Numbered from the stretch's first letter, positions 6,837 through 14,276 are shown. The stretch: 21,874 bases of DNA from RGIG5299 sp045588575 (GCA_045588575.1 JAZNEJ010000007.1:1-21874), one strand, 5' to 3'. The notes: generated by a model from the letters alone, not told the origin. Translations and numbers: made by a program.

Positions 6837-8039
6837 TTAATCTTTAAAATTGAGGCATTTTATGCGGTTGAGAGCTTTTTCGGTGATTTCTCTGGAGCCG
6901 AAAGCGGTTAAACGGAAATAGCCTTCGCCCATTTCACCGAAGCCGGAGCCGGGTGTTCCAACCACCTGAACGTTTTCAAGAAGGTAATCGAAAAACTCCC
7001 AAGACTTCATGCCGTTAGGGCATTTAAACCAAATGTAAGGAGCATTTTCTCCGCCGAAAACGGTAAGACCTATTTCTGAAAGAGTCGTTCTTATCAAAGC
7101 GGCGTTTTCCATATAATAGTCAATATTTGCTTTTATTTGTTTTTTACCTTCTTCGGAGTAAATTGCTTCGGCAGCTCTCTGAACTATATAGGGAGTTCCG
7201 TTATATTTTGTTGCATGACGTCTTGCCCAAAGAGAGTTGAGAGAAACCGTTCCGTTTGCATTTTCCGCCATAATGTCTTTCGGAACAACGGAATATCCGC
7301 ATCTTACGCCTGTGAATCCTGCGGTTTTAGAAAAGCTTCTGAATTCAATTGCGCATTTTCTTGCGCCTTCTATTTCGTAAATTGAACGGGGGAGTTCGGG
7401 ATTTCTTATATACGCCTCGTAAGCCGAATCGTAGAGAATTACAGAGCCGTTTTTAAGAGCGTAATCAACCCATCTTTTAAGCTGTTCTTTGGTCATTGCA
7501 GAGCCGGTAGGATTGTTGGGAGAGCAAATATAAATCATATCTGCGGCGAAATCGGGAGGCTCGGGACAAAATCCGTTTTCGGCAGTACCGTTTACAAATT
7601 TAATATTTCTTCCGCTCATAAGGTTAGTATCAACGTAAACGGGATAAACGGGGTCGGTAACCAAAACCAAGTTATCGTCGCCTAAAATTTCAACAATGTT
7701 TCCGGTATCGCACTTTGCGCCGTCGGAAACGAAAATTTCATCGTAAGCGATGTCTAAACCTCTGTCGGTATAATCGTTTTTAAGAATTGCGTTTTTAAGA
7801 AAATCATAGCCGTAATCAGCGGGATAACCTCTGAAAGTTTTAATATCTCCCATTTCTGCAGAAGCTTTTTCAAGAGCTTTTACAACTGCGGGGACAAGGG
7901 GAAGAGTAACGTCGCCAACACCGAGACGGAGCACTTCTTTTTCCGGATGTGCCTTTATGTAGTCATCGGATTTTCTTTTTACGGTAGAAAAAAGATAACT
8001 GTCTTTTAATCTGAGATAATTTGAATTTGCCTTAACCAT
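6837..8039 (-). CDS. dapL: LL-diaminopimelate aminotransferase
   Basis: This 400-aa fold-type I PLP aminotransferase converts tetrahydrodipicolinate directly to LL-diaminopimelate using glutamate (EC 2.6.1.83), bypassing the succinylase/acetylase routes to lysine and peptidoglycan DAP. It shows 'SDGAKCD' (105-111), 'NNPTG' (175-179), 'YDSAYEAY' (203-210), the PLP-binding lysine K238 in 'SFSKTAGFTG' and R246. 'RLGVGDVTLPL' and 'FRGYPADYGY' are typical of DapL. The length is normal. ATG 8039 follows dapF by 29 bp, with GAAAGG (8054-8059) 14 nt upstream, a rather long spacing. It is the last gene of coaW-dapF-dapL; no clear terminator follows. Confidence 0.95.
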   Translation of the reverse strand: MVKANSNYLRLKDSYLFSTVKRKSDDYIKAHPEKEVLRLGVGDVTLPLVPAVVKALEKASAEMGDIKTFRGYPADYGYDFLKNAILKNDYTDRGLDIAYDEIFVSDGAKCDTGNIVEILGDDNLVLVTDPVYPVYVDTNLMSGRNIKFVNGTAENGFCPEPPDFAADMIYICSPNNPTGSAMTKEQLKRWVDYALKNGSVILYDSAYEAYIRNPELPRSIYEIEGARKCAIEFRSFSKTAGFTGVRCGYSVVPKDIMAENANGTVSLNSLWARRHATKYNGTPYIVQRAAEAIYSEEGKKQIKANIDYYMENAALIRTTLSEIGLTVFGGENAPYIWFKCPNGMKSWEFFDYLLENVQVVGTPGSGFGEMGEGYFRLTAFGSREITEKALNRIKCLNFKD

Positions 8040-8068
8040 TTTTATATACCAAACCTTTCAAAAAAAGA

Positions 8069-8920
8069 TTATTTTTTTAATTTTTCCAGTTGTTCCTCAC
8101 TTAAAACGCCTTCAAAGACGAATTCTGCCGGACCCGACATAAATATATGCCCGTTTTCAGCAAGCTCAAAAGAGAGGACTCCGCCCAAAAGAGAAATATC
8201 GGCCTTTTTATCTATATATCCGTTTAAAACGGAGGCGGCAAAAACAGCCGAAGCTCCCGTGCCGCAAGCCAACGTTTCACCGCTTCCTCTTTCCCAAACA
8301 CGCATAAAAATACCGTTTTCGGTTAATTCGGCAAATTCAACGTTAACTCTTTCGGGGAAAAAAGGATGAAATTCAAAAGCGGGACCTATTGAAGCGAGGT
8401 TAATATTTTTAACGTTTTCAGTAAAAATAACAAAATGCGGATTTCCCATAGAAATCGCAGTGCCCAAATAAACTTTATTGTTTACCTTGACGGGCTTGTT
8501 TATAAAATGCTCGCCGTTAAAATTGATGGGAATTTTTTGAGGCGTTAAAATGGGTTTGCCCATATCGACCTTAACGGAAATAACTTTTCCTTTTTTTGTT
8601 TCGAGCTTTAAATTTTTAATGCCCGATAACGTTTCCAAAGAAAACTCACTTTTTTGAGTAAGCCCTTTTTCATAAACATATTTTCCAATGCAACGGGTTG
8701 CGTTTCCGCACATTTTAGCTTCGGAGCCGTCCGAGTTAAAAATTCGCATTTTAAAGTCCGCTTTTTCGGAAGGGGAGATGAGCACAATGCCGTCGCCGCC
8801 AACACCGAAATGCCTGTCGGAAATCAGAGCAGAAAGCAAATTTGGATTTTCTATTTTTTCTGTAACTTCGTCGAAATAGATGTAATCGTTTCCGATGCCG
8901 TGCATCTTGGTAAACTTCAA
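8069..8920 (-). CDS. dapF: diaminopimelate epimerase
   Basis: This 283-aa PLP-independent epimerase converts LL-DAP to meso-DAP, the next step after DapL. Both catalytic cysteines are present: C71 in 'KMCGNATRC' and C219 in 'LACGTGASA'. The N-terminus 'MKFTKMHGIGNDY' matches the family, which supports TTG at 8920 as the start rather than the ATG five codons later. The start lies 4 bp after the coaW stop and has no recognisable ribosome binding site, so it is probably translated by ribosomes finishing coaW. Its pairing with dapL gives a complete tetrahydrodipicolinate to meso-DAP route. Confidence 0.95.
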   Translation of the reverse strand: MKFTKMHGIGNDYIYFDEVTEKIENPNLLSALISDRHFGVGGDGIVLISPSEKADFKMRIFNSDGSEAKMCGNATRCIGKYVYEKGLTQKSEFSLETLSGIKNLKLETKKGKVISVKVDMGKPILTPQKIPINFNGEHFINKPVKVNNKVYLGTAISMGNPHFVIFTENVKNINLASIGPAFEFHPFFPERVNVEFAELTENGIFMRVWERGSGETLACGTGASAVFAASVLNGYIDKKADISLLGGVLSFELAENGHIFMSGPAEFVFEGVLSEEQLEKLKK

Positions 8921-8924
8921 GAGG

Positions 8925-9752
8925 TTAAACGGCTTCGTCGGTTGCCTGAAGAGCCGCGCCTATTGCCGTTGCGTAAAGAGCCGAATCGGGAACGATAAAC
9001 TTAATGTTAAACATTGCCGAAAGGTCGTCTTTAACGGGATGAATATGAGGAATTTGCGATAAATTACCGGTTAAAACTATATCTGAAATATTTTCTGGTT
9101 TTGCTGCAAAAATAGCAAGCATACCGGCGGTTTGAAAAACAAGGTTTAAAATACCGAGCGCTATATCGGATTTCGTTGCAAGGTCAGAAACTCTGCCGAA
9201 ATTCGAAGCGGTTGTGTGGGGCATAAGAAGGTTCATTTTATCTTGGGTTATGTCGCCGACCTTAAGGTCTATTTTAGAGAGGTCGCCGCTTGAAGCAAGC
9301 TCACTTATGCTGTCAACCGTTCTTACGTTAAGCATGAGGTTGGAAAGACCTAAAAGAGTGCCGCCGCCAACGCCCGTGCCGCCGACGTGTATTATTTCGC
9401 CGTCTTTAGCTTTAACAATTGCGGTGCCTGTTCCCAAGCTTACGATAATAGCCTTGGAAAGTCCGGTAAGATAAAGGCCGCCTCTGCCTATGCATTGAAA
9501 TTCATTGGCGGTTTTAACCTTTATGCCGTAAATATTATCTTTAATTGCACCTGAGCCAACACCCGTAACGCAAATATTTTTAATATCGGATAATTTAATA
9601 TCATTATTATTTATAAATCTTCCGAAAGCGCCGAAAGTAGAGGTTACGGGGTCGTTTGCGGTAACCTTAAATAAATCCTTGATTTTTCTGTTTTCATCCA
9701 TACCGACGATTTTGGTTGTGCTTCCGCCGATATCAATTCCTATTGAATACAT
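8925..9752 (-). CDS. coaW: type II pantothenate kinase
   Basis: This 275-aa ASKHA-fold kinase phosphorylates pantothenate, the first step of CoA synthesis. Its N-terminus, 'YSIGIDIGGSTTKI', is the phosphate-1 motif, followed by 'GVGSGAI', 'SLGTGTAI' and 'GGTGVGGGTLLGL', the pattern of the fumble-like type II family also found in staphylococci. Type II enzymes are generally not feedback-inhibited by CoA (family knowledge). ATG 9752 is preferred because AAGGAA (9763-9768) lies 10 nt upstream; a GTG at 9761 would be only 1 nt from that site. It heads the coaW-dapF-dapL unit and has its own promoter (9782-9811). A structured RNA with a terminator lies immediately upstream. Confidence 0.9.
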   Translation of the reverse strand: MYSIGIDIGGSTTKIVGMDENRKIKDLFKVTANDPVTSTFGAFGRFINNNDIKLSDIKNICVTGVGSGAIKDNIYGIKVKTANEFQCIGRGGLYLTGLSKAIIVSLGTGTAIVKAKDGEIIHVGGTGVGGGTLLGLSNLMLNVRTVDSISELASSGDLSKIDLKVGDITQDKMNLLMPHTTASNFGRVSDLATKSDIALGILNLVFQTAGMLAIFAAKPENISDIVLTGNLSQIPHIHPVKDDLSAMFNIKFIVPDSALYATAIGAALQATDEAV

Positions 9753-9781
9753 AAAAACCACGTTCCTTGAAATATAGTATG

Positions 9782-9811
9782 ATTATAGCAGAATAATACT
9801 CTGAAAAACAA
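9782..9811 (-). promoter_or_regulatory. promoter of coaW-dapF-dapL
   Basis: On the minus strand, TTGTTT (9806-9811) and TATAAT (9782-9787) are spaced by 18 bp. The -35 overlaps the U-tract of the terminator at 9804-9829, so the upstream RNA ends where this promoter begins. Confidence 0.7.
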
Positions 9812-9829
9812 CTCCTATATTGCGGAGTT
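9804..9829 (-). terminator. terminator of the 6S-like RNA
   Basis: On the minus strand AACTCC and GGAGTT (9824-9829 and 9810-9815) form a 6-bp stem with an 8-nt loop, followed by GTTTTT. It ends the structured RNA of 9806-9985 and precedes the coaW promoter. Confidence 0.65.
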
Positions 9830-9985
9830 TTACTAATACCCACCTTGCCGTGTGATATGCAAATTCAAAAACCCGAAAAAATATCAGGCGGATATCGGTG
9901 ATGCACACATCGGGCTTCCAACGTCCCTGAAAACAGGGGAGGCCTGCGCACACAGTGGGCAGTATTGCATATCCAAATTTGAAAG
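9806..9985 (-). ncRNA. ssrS: 6S RNA-like structured RNA
   Basis: The 271-bp gap between coaW and the DUF1292 gene folds, on the minus strand, into one long irregular rod. A perfect 9-bp closing stem (9854-9862 with 9965-9973) leads to an open central bubble. The 3' side of the bubble has a small hairpin (ATATC/GATAT, about 9881-9895). An apical stem (TGCGCA/TGTGCA plus GGCCTC/GAAGCC) is capped by a CCCTG-AAAA-CAGGG hairpin (9925-9938, plus-strand notation). The closing stem, bubble with a 3' hairpin, long apical arm, ~180-nt length and terminator are the architecture of 6S RNA, which binds the sigma-A RNA polymerase holoenzyme. The upstream promoter is weak (TTGATT 10031-10036, 18 bp, GATGAT 10007-10012), so it may be processed from the DUF1292 transcript. 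Alternative: a coaW leader. No covariance search was run. Confidence 0.65.
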
Positions 9986-10032
9986 TTGTTAGTTTTGATT
10001 TGCTTTATCATCACCAACAAAGCAGGGGGAAA

Positions 10033-10356
10033 TCAACCTTCGAGAGTATAGTCTCCGTTTAAGCTTTCGTTAAAAGCGGCAACAACTTTGTCGAATTCGT
10101 CATCGTCATCAATAGTGGAATAATATTCTTCGTTGTTTGCATCGTCGCTGTCGACTCTTAAAACAACATATTCTCCGTCTTCGTTGTCGCTTCCGTCTTC
10201 GTTAATCGGAATTAATGCAATATAAGTTTTGCCGTCAAGCTCAAGTGCATCTAAAACCTCGAAATCTCTTTCGTTACCTTCATCGTCGGTAAGAGAAATA
10301 AGGTCGGGGGTAAAATCTTCGTCTTCATCAAAGCCTTGGAATTTTTCGTCAGCCAT
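10033..10356 (-). CDS. DUF1292 family acidic protein
   Basis: This 107-aa, strongly acidic cytoplasmic protein matches DUF1292 (YrzB-like): 'LTDDEGNERDFEVLDALELDGKTYIALIP' is the family core, followed by 'EYVVLRV' and a charged tail. The N- and C-termini are rich in Asp/Glu, which is normal for the family. Its function is unknown; in other Bacillota it often sits near ruvX/alaS, which are not here. ATG 10356 has AAGGAGA (10364-10370) at good spacing and a clear promoter (10392-10420). It is transcribed toward the 6S-like RNA, and no convincing terminator separates the two. Confidence 0.88.
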   Translation of the reverse strand: MADEKFQGFDEDEDFTPDLISLTDDEGNERDFEVLDALELDGKTYIALIPINEDGSDNEDGEYVVLRVDSDDANNEEYYSTIDDDDEFDKVVAAFNESLNGDYTLEG

Positions 10357-10391
10357 TGTAAAATCTCCTTTAACATAATTACTTATATTAT

Positions 10392-10420
10392 ATTCTAATA
10401 TTTTTGCGAGAAATAGTCAA
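10392..10420 (-). promoter_or_regulatory. promoter of the DUF1292 gene
   Basis: On the minus strand, TTGACT (10415-10420) and TAGAAT (10392-10397) are separated by 17 bp. A second TATAAT-like stretch lies just downstream. It diverges from the tRNA-Arg promoter. Confidence 0.7.
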
Positions 10421-10510
10421 CATCTATAAAGAAAATATTATGTAAATTCGGTAAATAGAATAGTAAATACACAAAGAAAAGAAAAAAATAAAAAAATCTT
10501 TGAAAATAGA

Positions 10511-10539
10511 TTGACAAAAGCAAATAGTTGTACTATAAT
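10511..10539 (+). promoter_or_regulatory. consensus promoter of tRNA-Arg
   Basis: TTGACA (10511-10516), a 17-bp spacer and TATAAT (10534-10539): a perfect sigma-A promoter, as expected for a stable RNA gene. Transcription would start near 10546, about 15 nt before the mature tRNA. Confidence 0.92.
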
Positions 10540-10560
10540 AATATGGCTTTTCAAATGAAT

Positions 10561-10637
<77 letters not shown>

Positions 10638-10672
10638 AAAAACGACGTGTTTAGGCACGTCGTTTTTGTTTT
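10638..10672 (+). terminator. terminator of tRNA-Arg
   Basis: CGACGTG (10643-10649) and CACGTCG (10656-10662), extended by A/T pairs, form a stem with a 6-nt loop followed by TTTTTGTTTT. Confidence 0.9.
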
Positions 10673-10673
10673 A

Positions 10674-10702
10674 TTGACTGGTTTTTTTATTTATGATATA
10701 AT
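10674..10702 (+). promoter_or_regulatory. upstream promoter P1 of the MerR-ABC operon
   Basis: TTGACT (10674-10679), a 17-bp spacer and TATAAT (10697-10702). It begins directly at the end of the tRNA terminator's T-tract. With normal spacing it looks like an unregulated, basal promoter for the MerR gene, with a ~90-nt leader that includes P2. Confidence 0.7.
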
Positions 10703-10746
10703 TATGAAAAAATTGAGCAAAATATAAAAAATTTTTACGTAAGGTA

Positions 10747-10777
10747 TTGCTCGTTACGCTGGGTAATGTTTTATAAT
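10747..10777 (+). promoter_or_regulatory. MerR-type promoter P2 with operator dyad
   Basis: TTGCTC (10747-10752) and TATAAT (10772-10777) are 19 bp apart, the over-long spacing that MerR-family activators correct by untwisting DNA. The spacer holds an imperfect dyad, CGTTAC (10752-10757) and GTAATG (10763-10768), 5 of 6 positions complementary around GCTGG, in the right place for a MerR dimer. An outer inverted pair, GAGCAA (10714-10719) and TTGCTC (10747-10752), is also present. Autoregulation by the following gene is the likely reading. Confidence 0.6.
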
Positions 10778-10800
10778 GGGTTACAAGGAGGCGAAAAGCT

Positions 10801-11532
10801 ATGTCAAAATATACAACGGGAGACATTGCAAAGCTTTGCGGCGTATCGGTAAGAACGGTGCAATATTACGATTCGAGAAATATTCTTGTGCCAACCGAGT
10901 TTTCCGAGGGCGGCAGAAGACTTTATTCGGAAGATGCTTTAAAACGTATGCGAATTATTTGCTTTTTACGAGAAGCCGGTGTTTCAATTAACAGAATAGG
11001 CGATTTGTTTGAAGAAAAACATCCCGAAAAAATAATTTCCGTTTTGCTTTCAGAGCAGGAAAATGAGATTCGAGAGGAAACAGCAGAACTGGAAAAAAAG
11101 CTTGAAATTATTGAAAGCATCAAAAATGAAATTAAAGAAACTAAAAAGTTTTCCGTTGAAACAATAGGTGATATAGCGCACGTTATGAAACAAAAAAGCA
11201 AGTTAAGAAAATTATATTTGAAATTGATATTAAGTGCCGTTCCGCTTGGAATAGTTGAAGTTATCGCAATAGTTCTTTTAATAACCCATAATCTTTGGTG
11301 GTTTTTTCTGGGTTATGTGGCTCTTGCAATTCCGTTTGCGGTTTTGCTCTCGCACTATTATTACAAAAGAGTGGCTTATATTTGTCCTGAATGCCACGAG
11401 ATGTTTAAACCGACCTTTAAAGAAATGTTTTTTGCTTATCATACGCCGAAAATGCGGCGTTTAACCTGTTCTAATTGCGGTCATAAAGGCCTTTGCATTG
11501 AGGTTTACGATGAGAAGGGGGAAAATAAATGA
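10801..11532 (+). CDS. membrane-anchored MerR-family regulator with zinc ribbon
   Basis: This 243-aa protein joins four parts: a MerR winged helix-turn-helix (1-70, 'YTTGDIAKLCGVSVRTVQYYD'); a charged coiled coil (about 85-135) for dimerisation; two hydrophobic segments (about 141-162 and 166-188); and a C-terminal four-cysteine zinc ribbon (CPEC 195-198, CSNC 223-226). DNA-binding and zinc parts should both face the cytoplasm. The ligand is unknown; a membrane-located or membrane-perturbing signal is an inference. ATG 10801 has AAGGAGG (10785-10791). Its stop overlaps the start of the ABC ATPase gene by ATGA, so it is the first gene of a three-gene operon and probably controls promoter P2. 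Confidence 0.88.
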   Translation: MSKYTTGDIAKLCGVSVRTVQYYDSRNILVPTEFSEGGRRLYSEDALKRMRIICFLREAGVSINRIGDLFEEKHPEKIISVLLSEQENEIREETAELEKKLEIIESIKNEIKETKKFSVETIGDIAHVMKQKSKLRKLYLKLILSAVPLGIVEVIAIVLLITHNLWWFFLGYVALAIPFAVLLSHYYYKRVAYICPECHEMFKPTFKEMFFAYHTPKMRRLTCSNCGHKGLCIEVYDEKGENK

Positions 11533-12428
11533 ATATGCTCCAAATTAATGGATTATATAAAAAATTTGGTGATAAAGAGGTTTTAAAAGGGCTTAATTTA
11601 ACCGTGCCGGAGCACAGTATATACGGTTTTATAGGTAAAAACGGCTCGGGTAAAACAACAACGATGAAAACGGTGCTCGGGCTTTTAAAGGCAGACGCGG
11701 GTGAAATTAGCGTTAACGGTGAAAAGGCAGTTTACGGACAAACCGCCACAAACCGTTATATAGGCTATCTTCCCGACGTTCCCGAATTTTATCCTTTTAT
11801 GACAGCCGAGGAATTTCTTCGCTTTTGCGGTGGAATAACGGGAATGGATAAAACTGAAACCGAAGAAAGAATTAAGGAACTTCTTTTGCTTGTAGGACTT
11901 TCAGAGGAAAAACACCGCATAAAAGGCTTTTCGAGAGGAATGAAGCAACGCTTGGGCATTGCACAAGCACTTTTAAATAAGCCGAAGCTTCTCATTTGCG
12001 ATGAGCCCACAAGCGCGCTTGACCCTGTTGGAAGAAAAGAAATTCTGGATATTCTTTTAGCCGTAAAAGAACAAACCACGGTGCTTTTTTCCACTCACAT
12101 TCTTTCGGACGTTGAACGTATATGCACCGACGTTGCCTTTCTTAATAACGGAGAAATAACCGTTTGCGGCAAACTTAACGATATAAAAACGAAATATCGC
12201 CGAGAGGAATATCAAATAGAAACCGAAAAAGAGGAAGACGTTAATTTGTTTATTAAAAACTTTCCCACTGCGAAACAAACGGGTGCAAATAAAATCGTAT
12301 TCAAAGAGGGAACACACACCGCTTTCGATTTAATGCGTTTTGCGGCAGATAACAAAATATCTCTTTTGAAATTAGAACACGTAGAGCCCACCTTAGAGGA
12401 TTTGTTTATGGAGGTTACCGAAAAATGA
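11529..12428 (+). CDS. ABC-2 type transporter ATP-binding protein
   Basis: This 299-aa NBD has Walker A GKNGSGKT (36-43), signature 'FSRGMKQR' (134-141), Walker B 'LLICDEPTSALDP' (154-166) and H-loop H190. About 90 C-terminal residues follow, as in BcrA/CcmA-like ATPases of ABC-2 exporters. The signature FSRGM in place of LSGGQ is normal for this subgroup. Start ATG 11529 overlaps the MerR stop; a purine-rich AAGGGGG lies about 8 nt upstream. The downstream permease overlaps by ATGA. It powers export with that permease. Bacitracin-like peptide resistance, lipid or toxin export are all possible, and the substrate cannot be told from the sequence. Confidence 0.92.
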   Translation: MNMLQINGLYKKFGDKEVLKGLNLTVPEHSIYGFIGKNGSGKTTTMKTVLGLLKADAGEISVNGEKAVYGQTATNRYIGYLPDVPEFYPFMTAEEFLRFCGGITGMDKTETEERIKELLLLVGLSEEKHRIKGFSRGMKQRLGIAQALLNKPKLLICDEPTSALDPVGRKEILDILLAVKEQTTVLFSTHILSDVERICTDVAFLNNGEITVCGKLNDIKTKYRREEYQIETEKEEDVNLFIKNFPTAKQTGANKIVFKEGTHTAFDLMRFAADNKISLLKLEHVEPTLEDLFMEVTEK

Positions 12429-13195
12429 AAAGCTTAATTACTTTCATAAAAAAAGAATTTTTAGGTCAAATCCGCTCGGTAAAGCTCATAATTTTGGTGG
12501 CTTTGTTCGTTTTATTCGGAATTATGAATCCTGCCATTGCAAAGATTACACCTTGGCTTTTTGAGCTTTTTGAAGACGTTCTTGCCGAAAGCGGAATGGC
12601 AATAACCAATTTACAGGTAAGCGCAATGGATTCGTGGGTGCAGTTTTTCAAAAATATTCCCATGGCGTTAATCGTTTTCGTTATACTTGAAGGAACAATA
12701 TTAACAAAAGAATATTCCTCGGGCACCTTAATTCTTTCATTAACCAAAGGCTTGGAGCGGTTTAAGGTTTTAATTTCAAAAATAACAGTTCTTATAATCG
12801 TTTGGAGCTTGTGCTATTGGCTTTGCTTTGCAATTACCTATTTCGGAAATATGCTTTTTTGGGATAATTCAATAGCTCAAAACCTTGCTTTTTCTGCAAT
12901 TTGCTGGTGGCTGTTTGGTATGTTTATAATTTCACTCATAGCCTTGTTTTCAACTGTCGGAAAATCAATAGCGGCTGTGTTACTCGGCACGGGCGGTGCG
13001 GTTTTTGCTTTTTCCATAATAGGCTTAATTCCCAAAATAAACCGTTTTTTGCCCACAATGTTAACCGACGGAAACTCTTTGGTTTACGGACTTTTAAAGG
13101 TTGAAGATTATTTACCGAGCTTTGCAATTACAATAGCTTTAACGGTAATATGCCTTGCTGTTTCAATACCGATATTTAATAAAAAGCAACTATAA
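12425..13195 (+). CDS. ABC-2 type transporter permease
   Basis: This 256-aa membrane protein has about six transmembrane segments (roughly 20-38, 78-94, 118-140, 152-177, 181-203 and 232-250) and a short loop 'LTKEYSSGTLILSLTKG' (93-109) that matches the coupling region of ABC-2 permeases. It overlaps the ATPase gene by 4 bp and is followed by a strong terminator, ending the merR-type operon. It presumably forms a homodimer with two copies of the ATPase. There is no extracellular substrate-binding domain. Confidence 0.88.
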   Translation: MKSLITFIKKEFLGQIRSVKLIILVALFVLFGIMNPAIAKITPWLFELFEDVLAESGMAITNLQVSAMDSWVQFFKNIPMALIVFVILEGTILTKEYSSGTLILSLTKGLERFKVLISKITVLIIVWSLCYWLCFAITYFGNMLFWDNSIAQNLAFSAICWWLFGMFIISLIALFSTVGKSIAAVLLGTGGAVFAFSIIGLIPKINRFLPTMLTDGNSLVYGLLKVEDYLPSFAITIALTVICLAVSIPIFNKKQL

Positions 13196-13213
13196 AGCTA
13201 AATAACTTTACAA

Positions 13214-13249
13214 ACAAAAAGAGCGTCTTTTGACGCTCTTTTTGTTTTT
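13214..13249 (+). terminator. terminator of the MerR-ABC operon
   Basis: A perfect 14-bp stem (13214-13227 with 13232-13245, core GAGCGTC/GACGCTC) with a TTTT loop, then a T-rich tail. The arms themselves contain A and T runs, so it could also work on the other strand. Confidence 0.95.
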
Positions 13250-13253
13250 CCGC

Positions 13254-13282
13254 TTGTAAATAAGTTTTTAAAGTGCTATAAT
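13254..13282 (+). promoter_or_regulatory. promoter of the ferritin-like/VIT1 gene
   Basis: TTGTAA (13254-13259), a 17-bp spacer and an extended -10 TGCTATAAT (-10 at 13277-13282). No recognisable Fur or DtxR box is seen around it. Confidence 0.8.
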
Positions 13283-13327
13283 GTTTTTATAGCATAAATA
13301 TTACCTGAAAAATGAAAGGAAAAGAAA

Positions 13328-14203
13328 ATGGAAATCTCTGAGAAGTCAATGAAACTTCTTCTTAAAATGCAGCAAAATGAAACCGATGAAGCGGCAACCT
13401 ATAGAGCAATCTCCGCACACGTAAAAAAGAAAGAAGATAAGGAAATTCTTTTAAAGCTTGCAAATGAAGAGGCAACTCACGCTTTAATTTGGGAGCAATA
13501 TACCAAAAAGAAATTAAAAGTAAACAAATTCAAGGTTTTCAGAAGAAAATTAACGGCAATTATTTTCGGATTCACCTTTGCAATAAAGCTTATGGAAAAG
13601 GGCGAGGGTAATGCCACGAATATATACGCTACCTTGTTTGAGGAAATTCCTGAAAGCAAGAAGATAGCAAAGGAAGAAGAAGCTCATGAGCAGGCTTTAA
13701 TAGCAATAACCGATGAAGAAAGATTAAAATACGTAGGTTCTATGGTTTTAGGCTTGAGTGATGCTTTGGTTGAACTTACAGGCACGCTTGCAGGTCTTTC
13801 ATTTGCGCTTCAAAACACAAAGCTTATAGCTCTTTCGGGACTTATAACCGGCATTTCCGCAACGTTATCAATGGCCGCATCGGAATTTATGGCGGCGAGA
13901 AGCGAAGGCAGAAACGATGCGCTTAAAAGCTGCCTTTACACCGGCATAGCCTATCTCATAACGGTAGCTCTCTTGGTTCTCCCTTATTTATTACTTCCCA
14001 CAACGGGCTACCTTGCAGCTTTAATAATAATGCTTTTCACTGTTGTTTTAATAATTGCGGTTTTCAATTATTACATAGCCGTTGCAAAGGATATGAGCTT
14101 CAAAAAACGCTTCTTTGAGATGGCGGGAATAAGCATTGGCGTTGCAGTAGTTGCTTTCGTAATCGGTCTTTTGGTTAAAACCTTCTTGGGAATAGACGTT
14201 TAA
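13328..14203 (+). CDS. ferritin-like/rubrerythrin domain fused to VIT1/CCC1 transporter
   Basis: This 291-aa protein joins an N-terminal four-helix ferritin-like domain (about 1-130) to a VIT1/CCC1-type membrane domain (about 135-291). Possible diiron ligands are E18/E21, the ExxH at E48-H51, E91/E93 in the third helix, and E117-H120 ('EEEAHEQ'). The membrane part begins with 'VLGLSDALVELTGTLAGLSFAL' and includes 'SMAASEFMAARSE' (181-193), the conserved ion-site region, with about five transmembrane segments in all. The layout resembles MbfA-type iron exporters, in which the cytosolic domain senses or oxidises Fe(II); export of iron or manganese is inferred. ATG 13328 has AAGGA 7 nt upstream. 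It is monocistronic with a strong promoter; no clear terminator follows. Confidence 0.9.
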   Translation: MEISEKSMKLLLKMQQNETDEAATYRAISAHVKKKEDKEILLKLANEEATHALIWEQYTKKKLKVNKFKVFRRKLTAIIFGFTFAIKLMEKGEGNATNIYATLFEEIPESKKIAKEEEAHEQALIAITDEERLKYVGSMVLGLSDALVELTGTLAGLSFALQNTKLIALSGLITGISATLSMAASEFMAARSEGRNDALKSCLYTGIAYLITVALLVLPYLLLPTTGYLAALIIMLFTVVLIIAVFNYYIAVAKDMSFKKRFFEMAGISIGVAVVAFVIGLLVKTFLGIDV

Positions 14204-14276
14204 TTGGATAAAATAAAAGCTCCGCGGAAAATGCCAATGTCATTAAGTTAAGAAAAATTTTGATTTAATACAATTG

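Noticed and set aside
9806..9985. Known riboswitch for coaW (ZTP, T-box, THF, SAM, cobalamin considered)
   Set aside because: None of the conserved cores of these classes is visible. The rod shape and an independent downstream promoter favour a separate 6S-like RNA.
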